DNA from: Theocolax elegans
Lineage: Eukaryota > Arthropoda > Insecta > Hymenoptera > Cerocephalidae
Assembly (NCBI GenBank): GCA_026168455.1
Contig: CM047426.1
Span: 132,001-196,000, forward strand
Length of the DNA: 64,000 bases
Direction: 5' to 3'
The notes beneath the pieces are model-generated. The model saw nothing but the letters and a program-made list of their open reading frames with translations. It did no database searches and was not told the DNA's origin. Of this stretch, positions 43,981-57,712 are shown one piece after another. Positions within the stretch are counted from its first letter, which is position 1. The number at the start of each line of letters is the position of its first letter. Made by a program: the position numbers and the translations under genes.

Positions 43981-45082
43981 CACTGAGAAAAATGTATTAT
44001 AAAAATATTTAAAAATTCTAATAAAAATTACTATAAAACATAGTAATCGGTGAATATATTGTACTTTTAATAAAAATTGCTGTTTTCTAGTAAAATTTAA
44101 AATAAGTACAAATTTTACTATGTTGACATAGCAAATTTTATTAGAAAACATAATAATATTTATTATTTCGTGAAAGAGTCGAATTAAAAATAAATTTCTA
44201 CTTTCATCTGTTATTACATTTTAACGTCCGTTATACATTTATTTTATTATTATTTTATATACTTTATTATTTACAATTTGAAATATACATACAAATAATA
44301 TTTATGAGAATCATCAAAAAAAGAACCAAAGTCCGAGATGGAGATTCGAACCGACGATCCTCCGAGTAGAATTCCCGCACTTTACCGCCTGCGCCACCGG
44401 ATAATTTTAATTCGGTTAATTCGAATGGCCCTCATATGTATTTTTGTCATTCACAAAAACTGGTATATTTTGTTTATTATGCCTTTTATTTGTTGCGATA
44501 CTAAATTTATTAATCTTTTTTATTGATTGAACATTACCCCGTAAAGATAATGGAAAAAAAGAAATTTATTTATCCGCAATTAACGACAATATACTTATAC
44601 TGAAATTCTTGAGGTTATGTAAAGATGGTGTATTTTCTCTATGTACCAATTTTATTATTGACATGACAAATTTTATTATTTTTAATAAGAAATTTTACTA
44701 CATTACATAGTAAAAACATATTAAGATATTGTTTATTATGTAAAATTATCATTTACACAAAAATATATCAAGTATTACTATGAAACTCACAAATTTTGCT
44801 ATATTGCGTAATAAAATTTACTGTATTACCTAGTAAATTTCGCTCACTAAATTATAATTTTTATATTTCATGATTTTTGCTATGTAACATAGTAATTTTT
44901 ATAAAACTCAATTGATAAATTTTGATTCATCCTTTTGGTACTTTTTATTACGCTAATAATAATGTTTATTTAAAATATTATAAAACCTTTCATAATAATG
45001 CAATTATATCCACCGATTATTACAAAACATTGTAATTTTTATTAAAAACGTTGGAAATTTTATTACAGCGTTTTTCTCAGTG
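43981..45082 (-). mobile_element. TA-flanked CACTGAG element with tRNA-like module, 1.1 kb
   Basis: Inverted tips CACTGAGAAAAA and TA at 43979-43980 and 45083-45084. The tRNA-Arg-like module lies at 44341-44396 on the minus strand. AT-rich interior with many TTACTATR words, no ORF. It is the only clear DNA element in the 41-62 kb region. Confidence 0.85.
44341..44396 (-). ncRNA. tRNA-Arg-like pol III module, copy e
   Basis: Minus strand: TGGCGCAGGCGGTAAAG (A box), ATTCTAC (UCU-like loop), GGTTCGAATCTC (B box). Confidence 0.55.
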
Positions 45083-48000
45083 TATGCATACTATATACAT
45101 CCTATATACTAAACATTAAGAAAACTGATTATTTTATCGAATCGGCTGCATTTAGAAAATAATTTGCAATTCGGGAACTTAATCAAATATTACCACAACA
45201 ATCCTGGCGGATATTTAAATATCTAAGCTAGAAAATACCCTTTGAAACGGATTTTCAATAGATCAACATCGACAAGAACCTCAAAACTTAAAACTTTACG
45301 CATTTCTATTAATTCACATTCTATTCGATTTTGGAAGACTTTGCTTCATTCATAACTAATATCTCACATATTTCCCTTATTTTCGATGGGAACAGCGATT
45401 TCATTTGACTTGATGATTTGTTAATCGGATTTTCGTAGGTAATCGCCATTAGATTAAAAATTAATTTATGCTTATAATTAACCTGTAAAGTAGTTGAAAA
45501 GGTAATAAAATATGGAGTTGATTTAATTAAATATAATAAATTGGACGCTATATTTACCTATTTTGGAATAGGATACTTTTATTACGGAAGTACAATTACT
45601 CGTTATATAGATAAACTCTTGAATTACCTTGGTTCAAGTAAATACTTAGACCATATAAATGTGGTTTAGGAAAAATTTTGTGAATTAGTATACACGTTAT
45701 TTAAGAAATAACAATTGAAAAAGAAATTTGGAGTGAAATTTAGTAATGTATCGTTATTATTCTTCTATTTGTTGTATTCATTGACTGAGTGTTAATGTAA
45801 TTCACGAGTGTGAGGGAGTGCGAGTCGCCTCTTTTGTACACGATTCTATAATAAGTAATATTTTTATTTGAACCGTTTCAATAATTGGGAATTAGTTATG
45901 TATATATATATACACCTAAATATAGATATAATCGACGTAAGGTCTACGCATGTAATCCTGCTTCGAGGTAATTGTTAACATAGTCATTCGTGGTCCAAGG
46001 AATGGCTACCTAAAATAACGATCAACGGGGATCATTCACGGGGAATCATTTGATTGGAATACGACTATAGCGGAAAATAACGAAGGAGCCGAGAGTCCGA
46101 GACTCACGGTCACCGGATGGTCGGTGTGCGGTCCCGGATCTGCGCCCTCGAAGGCCGGTCACTCCAGGCATCTCGAGGCCGCGAATCCCCCTCTACACTA
46201 TATCGTCTCTTATATTTATACGTCCTTTCGCGCGCACAACTTCCAAAAGACTCGAAGCGATTCGGAGTTCTGGAGCGGTGGAGGGAGGAGGGAGGAGGGA
46301 GGAGGTAGAAGAGAGGAGTAATTAACCTGATTAATTAGGCAAGCGCGCGTGCGGTTGAGCCTCCCGGATGGTCCAGTCGCGTCCAGTCGCGTCCAGTCGC
46401 GTAGATCTCGGTGGATTTGGCAAGCCCCTCTGCGCACCGAGGAGGATTAGCGACCGTTATCCGAGATCAGTATCGCACCTCCGGTTCCGTCACCTCGAGT
46501 CGGTAATCCCAAGGTAACGCGTCGACGCGAGCCCACTTTCTCCAGCCTCTGGTCTACGATCTACGTCTACGCGACTTTTCTTTCATTTTCCACGGAAAAT
46601 TCTCCTTCCGTTGAAATAGTCTTGATTACACTTGATCCCTCGTCCTCCACAGGTGATTAAAATATCGCGCTCGCCTCATTTATTGACATATCTTCCTTCG
46701 TTCGTTTGATCATGTTCGGCCGCATTTAAATCTATAATCCGCATATTTTTCCCTTCTCTTTCATATATCTCCTTATTTTTATAAATTATCACAATATTAT
46801 TTTACAATACCATTTTTTCTAACGTATACATTCTAAACGTAAAAATGCAGTATATAAAGTATGCATTCCAAGTATGAAACTCTCGATGTAGTATGAAAAC
46901 TCGAAGTTATTATAGTTCGGTATACGTGGAATTGAATGCTAGTAGAGAAAAGTATTTCAAATAGCGTACCTAAATGTTTTGAACAAAAATTAGAGTACGG
47001 CAGCATCATCATAATTCTAAAAATTCGATGATATTGTAGATTATATTGTTTTCCTCCGTATGGCCGTATGGGGAAAAAACTATCCGGCATGATAGAAATT
47101 GTTAATCTGATTATCTATTTTTATTATAGAATTACGAAAAAAAGTTATACAAACAAGCGAACGTTAGGATTTTACCGGTGACGTTTGGGTTATTATTATT
47201 ATTCATTATTTTCTCCGTGTAAAAAGATCGCGAATTTACATTTTAATAAATAGTAATTATATGAGTGCACTTAAAAGTTACGGTACGCTTTTTGTATTTC
47301 AAGGTAAATACGATGATTGCGAAATAATAATATATTTAAACGAATAGTCGTGAACAAAAGACCAAATATTAAAGTGAGTAAATTGTTGTCAACGCGACTC
47401 GGTAGATAATTGAATTTTACTTGAATACTGTAGCTATACACAGTTGAACGTAATCGACGTACCTCGAAGCCAAGGAAAACTTTTCCTCGACGTGGGAATG
47501 AAGATTGAATGTTATTAGAGAGTAGGCGTTATTATCAACGAGAGCCGCACGCGTATAGCGCGGATAGGTGACGGATCAAGTGCGGAGACGAAGCAGTTCG
47601 CAACCTCATTGATTCGAGCGAGTGAATAGAAAAGAAATTTCCATCGTTTCGCGTGCAACCACCATTAGATCGTTAGATAAATTTTACTCAAGAGTCACTC
47701 AAACTCAAAGAGCTACAATTTGCAGAGTCAAAATTTCCCTTGGATTCATTAATTTTCCACTCATTTTTTTCTCTGGAAAAATACTTAGCTTCTCTTTGAG
47801 TTGATAATATTCGGTCTTACTCGATTCGAGTGGAATTCGAAAATTATTGATAACGAATCGCGTTTACCTTGGTAGAAATATTGACGAGTGTTCTACATAC
47901 ATATATATACCAGGTTACATATATACCTTTGTCATTAATATTTCTTAATTTGCACAATTCATTTCACGTGTAATTCTCGTGTAATTAACTGGTAAAATTA

Positions 48001-48553
48001 TTTTGAGATGGTTTCTATCAAACGTTTATATAACTATCAATGAAAAATGTTTCCATATGATGAACGCGTTGACCGTCAAGCTGCTCAATTTCCTACCAGG
48101 TCAGATATTTATCTCTTTATAACCAAGTACTTCTTTACTCGAAAAATTCGAGAGTATATGTATATGTTTATGTATGTATACGTACCTTATATATACACAT
48201 ATATTGACGCGATGAAGGATCGGTATTTGTTGGGCGATGAAGAATAGGCTGTACGATAGACTTAGTTGGTGAAACGACGTTAATTTTGTATTTTGTATCG
48301 ATTGCTTATGCCGAGGGAAGGGGGAGTAAGTTGAATCAGAAATGAGAGAATATTCAAGGTGACCCGGAGTGCAATAATTCGGTCATTTTGATCGATGACG
48401 CAACGAGAAGAACGATGATAATTATACGAGGCGTTCATCGAGCCGTGATCGTTTAACGAGCGTTATAAAAGAATCGAGAGAGCCTCGGTCGCCTCGGTCG
48501 TCTCGGTCGCCGCGGGTCTCCTTTGTTCCCGGGAATCTTAAGAGCAGAGCGTC

Positions 48554-48554
<1 letters not shown>
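45083..48554. other. Presumed intron; CpG-rich patch 46080-46640
   Basis: AT-rich except for 46080-46640, which holds a GGAGGGA repeat (46281-46305) and a threefold CCAGTCGCGT repeat (46371-46402). No exon recognised. Confidence 0.45.
46371..46402. repeat. Threefold CCAGTCGCGT repeat
   Basis: Three exact 10-bp copies in a CpG-rich patch. Confidence 0.9.

Positions 48555-48594
<40 letters not shown>
48555..48594. repeat. (TC)n microsatellite
   Basis: About twenty TC units. Confidence 0.95.
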
Positions 48595-48597
<3 letters not shown>

Positions 48598-51500
48598 CGG
48601 ATGACGGAGATATCGTGTTACTTTCGGTCCTCCGCAGCCTTGGGGGAGAGGAGAGACCGAGTGCATTTGGGCGATTGCCGGGCGACTGGTGCCCACTTGA
48701 TATAGCTTACTTGTAACTCGCACTCGCGCGTTCCCTTTCCATACCCGACTAAATTTACTTTTCCGCTCATCCATCCGTATAATTGCATTGTTCTAATTGG
48801 CATTAGTTCACTCTCGAGTATTAAGTTCGATTGTCAGCTGGATTACTAACTTGAGGGAGACGAGGTAACTCAACGAGCGCCGTTAGCCTTGATATATATA
48901 CATATATCCCTCGAACTCTTCGATCCCAGGTTTTTCGGGACGCCAACCTCTCGTTATAATTGAATTCTCTGTATTTCTAATCAGTGATCAAATCTCGTCA
49001 ATATTTGAAAGCAGTCTCGCGTCCTAACTATAAGGATGCCGCATCCATCGTCGTCTCGAACGTCGTATATCACGAAATAAAGTAACTTGTCTGCACCCAC
49101 TTACACTTGAGTTGACTTTTTTTGTTTACAACTCAGATAAACCAACCTCCTCAATATTTTTTAATATATCTCGGCAACTCTCGTTTAAACTTAAAATCTC
49201 CTTTCCCACGTAATAGGATGCTTCAGTTTATTAAAGAACGAAGAAACCGTATAACGATGGTATGCTCAATGGCGAAAAAAAAATAACAGTGCGACGAGGA
49301 ACGATGATGTATAAAATATTAATATATATACGATACGATACGATACGATACGATACGAAAAAGTTTATATTACGTAAGGTCCTCGTAAATTTAAAGAATG
49401 TTAATAATCCTGTGATAAAGTATACAATCGTATACAATTGTAATTTTAAAGGAGTTTGAATAAACTATTATTTCATTAGGCTGCAACGAAACAAGAAATT
49501 TGCGCGGGTCCGGGCTTCGTATTGCGTGTACCTAATGGACAATTTTCCCGCATCGTCCGGCTTTCTCTCGATTATCGCGGTTAAAATCGTAAGGGAAACT
49601 TGAAATTGAATCGTGATACGATGGCCACCTTGGGCGAAGGCCTCTTTTTCTCGCTTGAGCAGCTGTGTAGCAGTGTGTGTAAGTAATATTCGCTAGAACT
49701 TGGCTATAGACGGAGTGTAGAGGAACCCACATCCACAAGTTTTGTATAACGTTCCGCTGCACTATCATTTGACCTCGCGCAACTTTGAAACGCGTGACGG
49801 ACCGCGCGATTTAGTGTACGTAGATATCGTTTCAAGATACAGGCAATTGTCTGGTGTCAACCAGCTGATTATCTCGTGGTGTACCTATAATATAGGTATA
49901 TTCGCGACTGTCAGTCTCTCGCGCAGTAATTTAAAGGAAACAAGTTGCATAACAATACGTTGAAATGTAAGAGAATGAAAAGAAGGATAGATACAAAATA
50001 GTTAATGTATATAAGTCTCGTGTGACAAGAAGACGATGCAATTACATTTCGAAGCAGTTGAGTGTGGTACCGCGGGAAGAAACAACTATGATTGAAACAC
50101 CAAATTTCGAACAAAACTCCAAAGATAATTATAATTATTATGAACCGTTCGGATGGAGCCAGGACACGAGCTCCCTTGTATTTTCAGAAGAACTGTGCCG
50201 AAAGTGTGAGCAACTCGCTTGGTAGCACCAGGCCTGTGACTCGGTGTGGCCGGTCCTGCTCCTTACTCCGAGAGTCATCCCGTGCTTTTACTTTCTAGCG
50301 GGAGTCGATCGGGTATCACGGTGATTCCCCTTAACTATTTCCTTAACTTCGTGACCGAGAGAGCCTCGGTTATTCCCCGTGGGTTAAGAGAAACGCGTCT
50401 TCGCCTCGATGCACTGTGGAAAAAAGTGGGCCATCGCGCCCGGCTTCCAAGGTAACGAACCTCTCAATTATTCATCCCTCGTCCAAACTGCGCGAGGGTC
50501 GCAACGGGAGCGCGAGCTGTGTGTCGACGCGTGAAGAGGAGAGCCGCGCGCCTCTCGGAACTCTGGACAAAACCTCGCGTACGTCGCCCTGTCGAGTTAT
50601 TTTTTCTTCTTAGTATCTCGATCTCCTCGCATCAGCTGTCTATCCAAGGGCTCGTTGGGCTCGACTGGCCACCTTTCTTTTTAGTTCCTACGTCCATACT
50701 CATCTCTAAACGATTAAGAACGGTTTCGTCGATTAAAAACCCTCTTTCCACCGTATCACGAATTCACAAAATCACGATGTTTCGGTGCGTTTAATAAACG
50801 TTTATTTGAGCTTGCACGTGCTTTATAGGTATATCGAAAACATCAAAGATATCAAACTGTATATATAACTATATTTCTACCAATTCAGTTCGTAATATTA
50901 ATTTATTATTTGCAATCAAATAAAATCATCAGCCACTGGAATATATATATCCTGGAATTAGGAGACGATAAGAATTATTTATTGAAAATAACCGTGTAAG
51001 AGCCAGTAGGGTAAACCGGTGACAGTAACAGTAATGAAGGATTAGAAGAGGAGTACGCTAATTGTAACAAGTCCCACGTAATGTCTGTTGGTCGATGCCA
51101 GATGTCGTTGGTGATCCGGGTCATTCGCGAGTTTACCCTGCGTCTAGATGGTAGATCTCAGTGGGAAAGGCAAAACCCTCGAGAGACGAGTCGTCGAAGT
51201 AAGCGGACTCTCATCGTGAACGTTCGCGGCACTCCAGGGCCCAGGCGCGCAAGATAGGAGGCTCGCTCGAGCTGCGAACTGCGAACTGCGAGCTGCGAGC
51301 ACAAAAATTGTGTTGGCACCGTCTCAAAGCGGTCCGTATGCCGACTACCGGTGCTACGGAGATCTCTCGGAGAATCCTCGAATGCGCGTGATTCGGGGCG
51401 TACGCGGTGAAGCCTATAGACCGAAACCGAGCGAGGCGGCCAAATCCACGGAGACCCGAAACCAGAGAGGGAGGGAAATATAAAGCAAGCGCGAGCGCTC

Positions 51501-52647
51501 TGTGTACGTATACCAAAGGCTTCCTCGATTTTCCATCTTGAATGCAACCTCTGCATTTCTCTCGACGGCCTCTACCTGAAAGTCAATAGTGGAGTACCGC
51601 ATTGGCAAATTATTATAAATTTTACGTTACAGTTCGAATGCACATATGCACTACTCGAACGATTGGTACGTCCTTCGAAGTCTCGGGTTTACTCGTACAT
51701 CATGTGCCAATCGGTCCAGCAGGCTTTTGTTACATTTAATTCCGTCTCGTTTTATTTAATATTTCCTCCTCCGTACACGCACTCTTTTTCTTTTACGCAA
51801 TCTTTCCTTGATTATTAGTGCAGTTTACGCGAAGATAGATAATACTCGTTGGAGTCATTAATCTTTTTGTTACATTCAGCCAGTTTACTTTTGTCTAACG
51901 CCGCACTACCGAGAGTACAAAAGATAACTACAAATTTCCTAATACAATGGCGAGAAAAAAGGCATTATCGTTTCACTTACGCAATAACTAATGTATTTAC
52001 TGGCCTATTCAATGAATATATTAGATACATTTTTTAATAACGCTTAGATTACTTTAGCTGCATTACTTTTTTCATTAAAATATGTTAAACTGCTTTCTGA
52101 TAACATAATATGTGTATCTATGTATATATCTTAAATTTAAACAAAAAGTGATATTGATAATAAATTTAATAAATTTTAACGTAAAAGTTTAATATACGTA
52201 CGTTTTGCAGTTTCGATGAATGAAACATTGGTTATAGAATAAATATTGTTTCCTCTTGGAATCTCTTCAATGCAGCCAAATCTTTGTAATCCTTCTAAAA
52301 ATTTGAAGAATAAAGAGCGTATTGTTATACCTTTAAATAATATTAAATAGATAGACGGAGAGATGCGTTCACAGAGACAATTTGCCCCGGAAGAATAAGC
52401 ATCTTGTTATTTATTTGACACACTAGGCAGAAACCATAAGGAATGAAATTCACAACTAGGCCGATCCGTCGCACAAGAGTGTAATGGTGTCCAATAGTGT
52501 AAAAATAAAGTTGAAAAGTCGAGAAAATGTAGAAGCATAATGAAAATACAAAAATAGGAAATAAAATGTTTGTACAGGATTGGAGGTTCGAATGTTTTGA
52601 CCGGCGGTAAAAGATAATTGTTTATGCAGAGCGTGATGGATAAAAAA
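48595..52647. other. Presumed intron; no exon recognised
   Basis: Mixed sequence with CpG-rich patches at 50200-50700 and 51170-51560, where overlapping open frames occur on both strands without domain features. (ACGAT)n lies at 49331-49358. Confidence 0.4.
49331..49358. repeat. (CGATA)n pentamer repeat
   Basis: Five to six copies of CGATA. Confidence 0.92.
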
Positions 52648-52682
<35 letters not shown>

Positions 52683-52683
52683 C
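52648..52683. repeat. (TAG)n trinucleotide repeat
   Basis: Eleven units; the poly-Tyr/Leu open frames over it are translations of the repeat. Confidence 0.95.
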
Positions 52684-54043
52684 TGGTGCACCGTAAACGA
52701 AATGCGCCAAATCAGATTTTCTTCGAGGCGACTGCTCACGAAATTGCATAAAGGAGGGTGCAGCTTTTGTGCAGCTTTTGTACCTTTGAATTTGTCGAAG
52801 ACGCCTCGGTGCTCGGTAGTCGGTCACGGGTCAAGTGCGCATTCACCGCTACCGGCTCCAGGATCCACCCACTCGGGTGAAAATTTCAAGATTTCGAGAT
52901 TCCGAGGGACACTCGTACATTTATCTATACACACACACACACACACACACACAACGCGGTGCGTGTGCATAGCGTCCACACCGCAGGGAGTAACAGAGTG
53001 TGTAGCTTACGTGCGATTGCTACCGAAAATGCGTGCTGCTCTCTCGGTGATTTCCCGCGGGGTGACCTAAAAAATACCTCAACGACTCCCGCATATTGTT
53101 TCCTCGATTCGTGTCACGAACATTTGCCATCGTTTTACGATAATCGCGCGTAGGTACGTATTTACATATAGATAGGGTACCAAATTTTCATTAATTTGTA
53201 CATTGGGTCATTCTTACCGCAAAGTTACTCCATCCTGCACACACACACACGCGCACACGCGCACCCCTACAATACTCGTAAATATTTATTATTTATTATT
53301 ATGCGACGGCGGGTGAATGAGATCGACTCTATATTTAAGGAGCAGCATCGCTCTGAAGTTCGAATCGCTTGGAAGTAAGGTGCATTGATTTGTTAAAATG
53401 ACTAAACTAGATTAATCGACGATTCGCTGAAGAAGGAAAGGGAAAAGGCAAAATCCGGTTTACAGTTGCTACGAGGTAATACTATATTTACCAAATGAGC
53501 CGTTGGGTCGGGAATTCGGTGGGAAGTTGATGCCCTGCTTTTTCCTTACTTGGTTTAAACAGTGTACTCGTGAAAAATACGTCGGTTTGCCATGTAAGAA
53601 AGTTTTGTCTCACTCGGGGGGCCTCAACGAAAAAGGAAAGTGAGGAAAGGGTAAAAAATACGGGGAGGGGATCGTGTTGTTGCGTGTGGGCGGGCTGCGG
53701 GCACGAGAAAGAAATTGCTAGAAATTGCTTGTTAGAAAAAAGTGGCGAAACTTCCGGGCGATCACATTAAAGCGCCGCCGAGAGTTTTCCCAGTTCATTT
53801 TTCTTGGTGTAGTAGTCAGTTAGACGATACAAATAAGCGTCACTCTCGCAATTTTCCTTGGCGCGGAAGCCATTAATAACTGCGCGCAAAATTACTCGGC
53901 TACGTAGAATCTTTTGAAAAATCTGAGAGCACCAGCGGCGTATCGTAGACGTAGCCGCGCGCCGCCAATCGATACAGCTGAGAAAATGGGAAAATGAGAA
54001 AATGAGAAAGCGGAGGATGAAAAAGACGCGGCGGAGGTCAGCG
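52684..54043. other. Presumed intron; (AC)n at 52929-52953
   Basis: CpG-rich patch at 52730-53060 with an AC microsatellite, then mixed sequence with a second short AC repeat near 53239-53264. No exon recognised. Confidence 0.4.
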
Positions 54044-54102
54044 GTAGCAGCACCACCACCGCCACCACCACCACCACCACCACCACCACCAGCAGCAGCA
54101 GC
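54044..54102. repeat. (CAC)n/(CAG)n trinucleotide repeat
   Basis: CAC repeat flanked by CAG units. The minus-strand frame reads it as poly-Val; the frame has no other protein-like features. Confidence 0.95.
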
Positions 54103-55522
54103 GTCACTATCGACGAAGAAAAATCAGACCGAGAGTTAGGTTCGATCTAGCCAACTGTCCGACAAAAGTAATCTGGGTTTGGAGGGTCGGTGGACGGTGG
54201 TCGGTGGATACGGTCGCGGGAGTATTTATAGCCGGGGGGGGGGCGTAGCAAAGGGACCGCTAGCCTACGATTCTCCGGTCCGCATCGAGAAAGGATGCGG
54301 TAAAAATTTTGGACGCAACGCGAGCGATCCCCCGTCCGAGTATAATACCGTAACTCGTCGATTTCTCGGTATCCTCGATACGCGTTTTTACTACCTACAC
54401 GTTTCAAGAAAGTCCAACGTTTTTTATTACGACTACGAATGTTAACTTTCCTCGTAAAACGTTAACAAAATTCCGGCTTGGTTCCGGCCTCCTGTACAAA
54501 GCCAACGGCCTGGACACTGTCCCATTGTACCTTCGAATAAGAAGCTGCAAACTATCACTCGTATACATACCTATATATATCAATGAAAATAATCTTCTAT
54601 TATAACTTTAAATATTAAACGTGCGCGTTTAACCGAGTCAACGGTATTTATAAGCTAGCTGATAATTGAAAGTTAGTAAACGAGTGGTGAGTGCAGGGGT
54701 GTGGAGGGGATTGGAGGGGGGGGGGGTGGTACGAGTGAGCACGAAATCTTATTTATCTTATTTATATACTTAGTAAGTCGAATTTTTACATCGAGAATAA
54801 GATTCTTTATTTACCTTCGAAAGTTGAAAAGGTAAGTTGCCGCGCGCACTTTTGGTTTAGGTATCAAAGGATTCACGCTCCAATTCGTAGTTTTGTTTAG
54901 CTCGTTTTCACGACGCATAGCCGAATCGAGTTGAAAAATAAATTTCACGTCCCTTGGCGGACTAGGTACGAAAGAAAGTAAAGGTAGGTAAAGAGAACGC
55001 GAGCGAGTTTCGGTGACCTAGTTCAGGCAAATCAAACATTACAACTTCCAAGACCGCTCAAATTCTTGAGGCGTGCTTTGGAAAATTCATTAACGGTAGA
55101 TTTAATATATAAAACTACTGTATTCCGTGTCCCGTATCACGGTGTGCCACGCTGTGTCACGCTGTGTTCCGCTTACATGCCAGGTACCGCGCGTCATCAA
55201 TATTCACGGGCTGCACTAAGTAAACGAAAGCAAATAAATTAACTCAATCTTTACTTTTTACATATCGGTACATTACACCGCGCGTAGATCTTGTGAATTT
55301 TACATATTATATCGTATCTCTTGGAGTGTAGCGTGCAAACATTAATCCAACCTCATTATTCTACCAATTTCACGTGATTCCAATATTATTATAATATCGA
55401 TCCGCTATTTATTAATATTAACAACTCGAATTAGGTATTACGTTTCTGATTTTCTGAATTAATTTATTAATGGATTTGCTCGAACGGGAACACCAGCTAT
55501 CGAGTATTCAGCTTATACGATG

Positions 55523-55526
<4 letters not shown>
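54103..55526. other. Presumed intron; G-runs at 54233-54243 and 54715-54726
   Basis: Overlapping open frames on both strands at 54147-54445 in CpG-rich sequence, no domain recognised. Confidence 0.4.

Positions 55527-55569
<43 letters not shown>
55527..55569. repeat. (AT)n microsatellite
   Basis: Pure AT alternation. Confidence 0.95.
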
Positions 55570-55570
<1 letters not shown>

Positions 55571-57606
55571 GTAACGTTATTTACCAAATCGAAGTAAAGA
55601 TGGGCAATCGTCGATCCGATTCTCTCCTCGTGGTTGCACTGCTGCACCTTTCTCGAGGAAACGATCCTACTCTCTTCCCTTCTCTTGACTCTTCGATTAT
55701 TTGCGAGAGTCAACATTATCGTACGATGTGTATCCATCTTTCTCCCTCTGACTCTCGATGATTTTTACTATTTCTTCTTTCTTCCAGTCGATGCGTTTTC
55801 AACATCTTAAACCAATTAACACATCATTCGCGTTAATTGGAAGTATCGCACGGTGGCCGGCCGTTAAACACAGGATTGACCAGTGTCCACAGGTGAAAAG
55901 AGTCAAGTAAAAATCCCTGAGTGAATCAGTTTTTACTCAAGTCTCAATCCCGAAAGAAAATATCTCGAATTATAACGTGTGTAATATTTTTGGAACGTGA
56001 ACGATTGTAAAATATAATTATATAATATAGATATTAAAATGGAGAAAAACCAGTGATATACTCGATCGATATGATATAAATTATCATTTGTATTAGTGCG
56101 TTACGTTATTTACGGGTGATGAGACTATTTACAATAAACAGCTGTTAATGGAATATGTGATGGGAATTTGAATTGAAAGTAATTAAAAATACTATTGTTG
56201 AGACTAAAGTGAGTTGTGTAATTGTATCTAGCTAGTAATATTGATGATAATAAGAGTTGGAGAAGATAAAACTGGTATAATCAGTATAGTGTTGGTATAT
56301 AAGAATTATTAGAAATAACGAAAATGCTAACGAAAGGACGAATGAATGTATGAGAATAAATATAGATATAGATGTAGATATAGATATAGATATAGATATA
56401 GAGTAAAGGTACGGTGAACGCACGCATTACATTCGGTCTGTGGTTTTGGGGTTACTGCGCGCTGGGTGATGGGTGACGCTAGACTCCAGGGGGAGTTTGT
56501 CCCAGAAATTCAATTACTAGGCTGCACACCCTCGACCGATTCGGATTGTTACGTAGATGCCGCCTGCTCGTACATCAGTCGGCGCATAAACATCCGAGGC
56601 ATCGCTCCCTCCGTATCCTCCTACCTGTCCTGTCCATTTCGAAAGCTCTTCCTCTTACCCTTACCTTCCCTTCCCTCACCCCCGACAATCAGAGAATAAC
56701 CCAATAATATAATGGTACGTCTACAATAAGTACTAAATGTTGGGCAATCAGAGTGTGAGACGGAGGAAGAGAGGGAATCGAACAAACAGAATGGTGATGT
56801 TGGGACATTCATATATGAATGTATACTTGGATTTATAAGCAACTCGTAATTGTCGTTGCAGAAGTTCATCACGTTTTTAACGTTGGTAATAGTTATTATA
56901 TAACCTGCATATACAGCTGCTTCTGCGTACGTACATCCTTTTCGCTGCAGGAGCTTACGTCGGTACCTTTTACGTTCACACCATTCCCTCGAAATTCTTG
57001 CGCTTTCCCTCTTACGTTTTTTCCTTTGCTTGTTTATTAACATTAATATAAAGCTACCCCAATAGACAGAGTTGCACAGACAAAACTTCGTTAAAACTTG
57101 CTACACAATTTTTGAAAACAATTTGTGTTAAACTTGCTAACAAGACATTACATAATAGTGACGTGTACCTAAATTTTATGTAAAATTGTTAAAAAAAGTT
57201 GCAGCAAATAATTGCTATAAATTTGCTAACGAATAAGGACGCAGATTTAGATTAATTTGATATTTAACTCTGCTGCACGAGTTGATATAATTTTGGTATA
57301 TTTTTGCTAAGAAATATATCATAATCTGAGAAATTCTTTTTCAGCAAATTGGTAGCAAAATTAAATCAGTAAATGCTTACTTAGTGCAGTATATTGCAAC
57401 AAGATTTGATGATAATTTGTTGCTATTTCGCAATCATGAAAATAATAATTTCAATGTATTTTTTATTCAAGAAAATCTGTGTTTTTGTGAAGTATTTCAA
57501 GTTTTGTTACTTTTTTTGCAATTTTAAGAGTCTAACACATTTACTAGTTGTGGCGATGCGACGTGCGATCTAGTTGCACAAAAATAATATAAGTATTTGC
57601 TAAGCT
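55570..57606. other. Presumed intron; (ATAGAT)n and a TTGCTAA-rich block
   Basis: (ATAGAT)n at 56360-56402. 57070-57430 is quasi-repetitive with many AACTTGCTAAC / AATTTGCTAAC variants, reminiscent in style of 36866-37215. No exon recognised. Confidence 0.4.
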
Positions 57607-57648
57607 AGCAACAGCAGCAGCAACAGCCGCAGCCGCATCAACAGCAGT

Positions 57649-57679
<31 letters not shown>

Positions 57680-57712
57680 ACGACACCGCAACAACGACAC
57701 CGCAACAACCTA
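57607..57712 (+). repeat. (CAR)n trinucleotide repeat
   Basis: CAG/CAA units with CCG and CAT interruptions, then an ACAACGACACCG duplication. One register reads Gln-rich but contains TAG, so it is not a coding polyQ as it stands. Confidence 0.9.

Noticed and set aside
53892..54107. Poly-Val/Leu membrane-like ORF
   Set aside because: Translation of the CAC/CAG repeat, with composition-driven flanks.
57607..57712. Coding polyglutamine tract
   Set aside because: The Gln register contains a TAG and no flanking protein-like frame exists.
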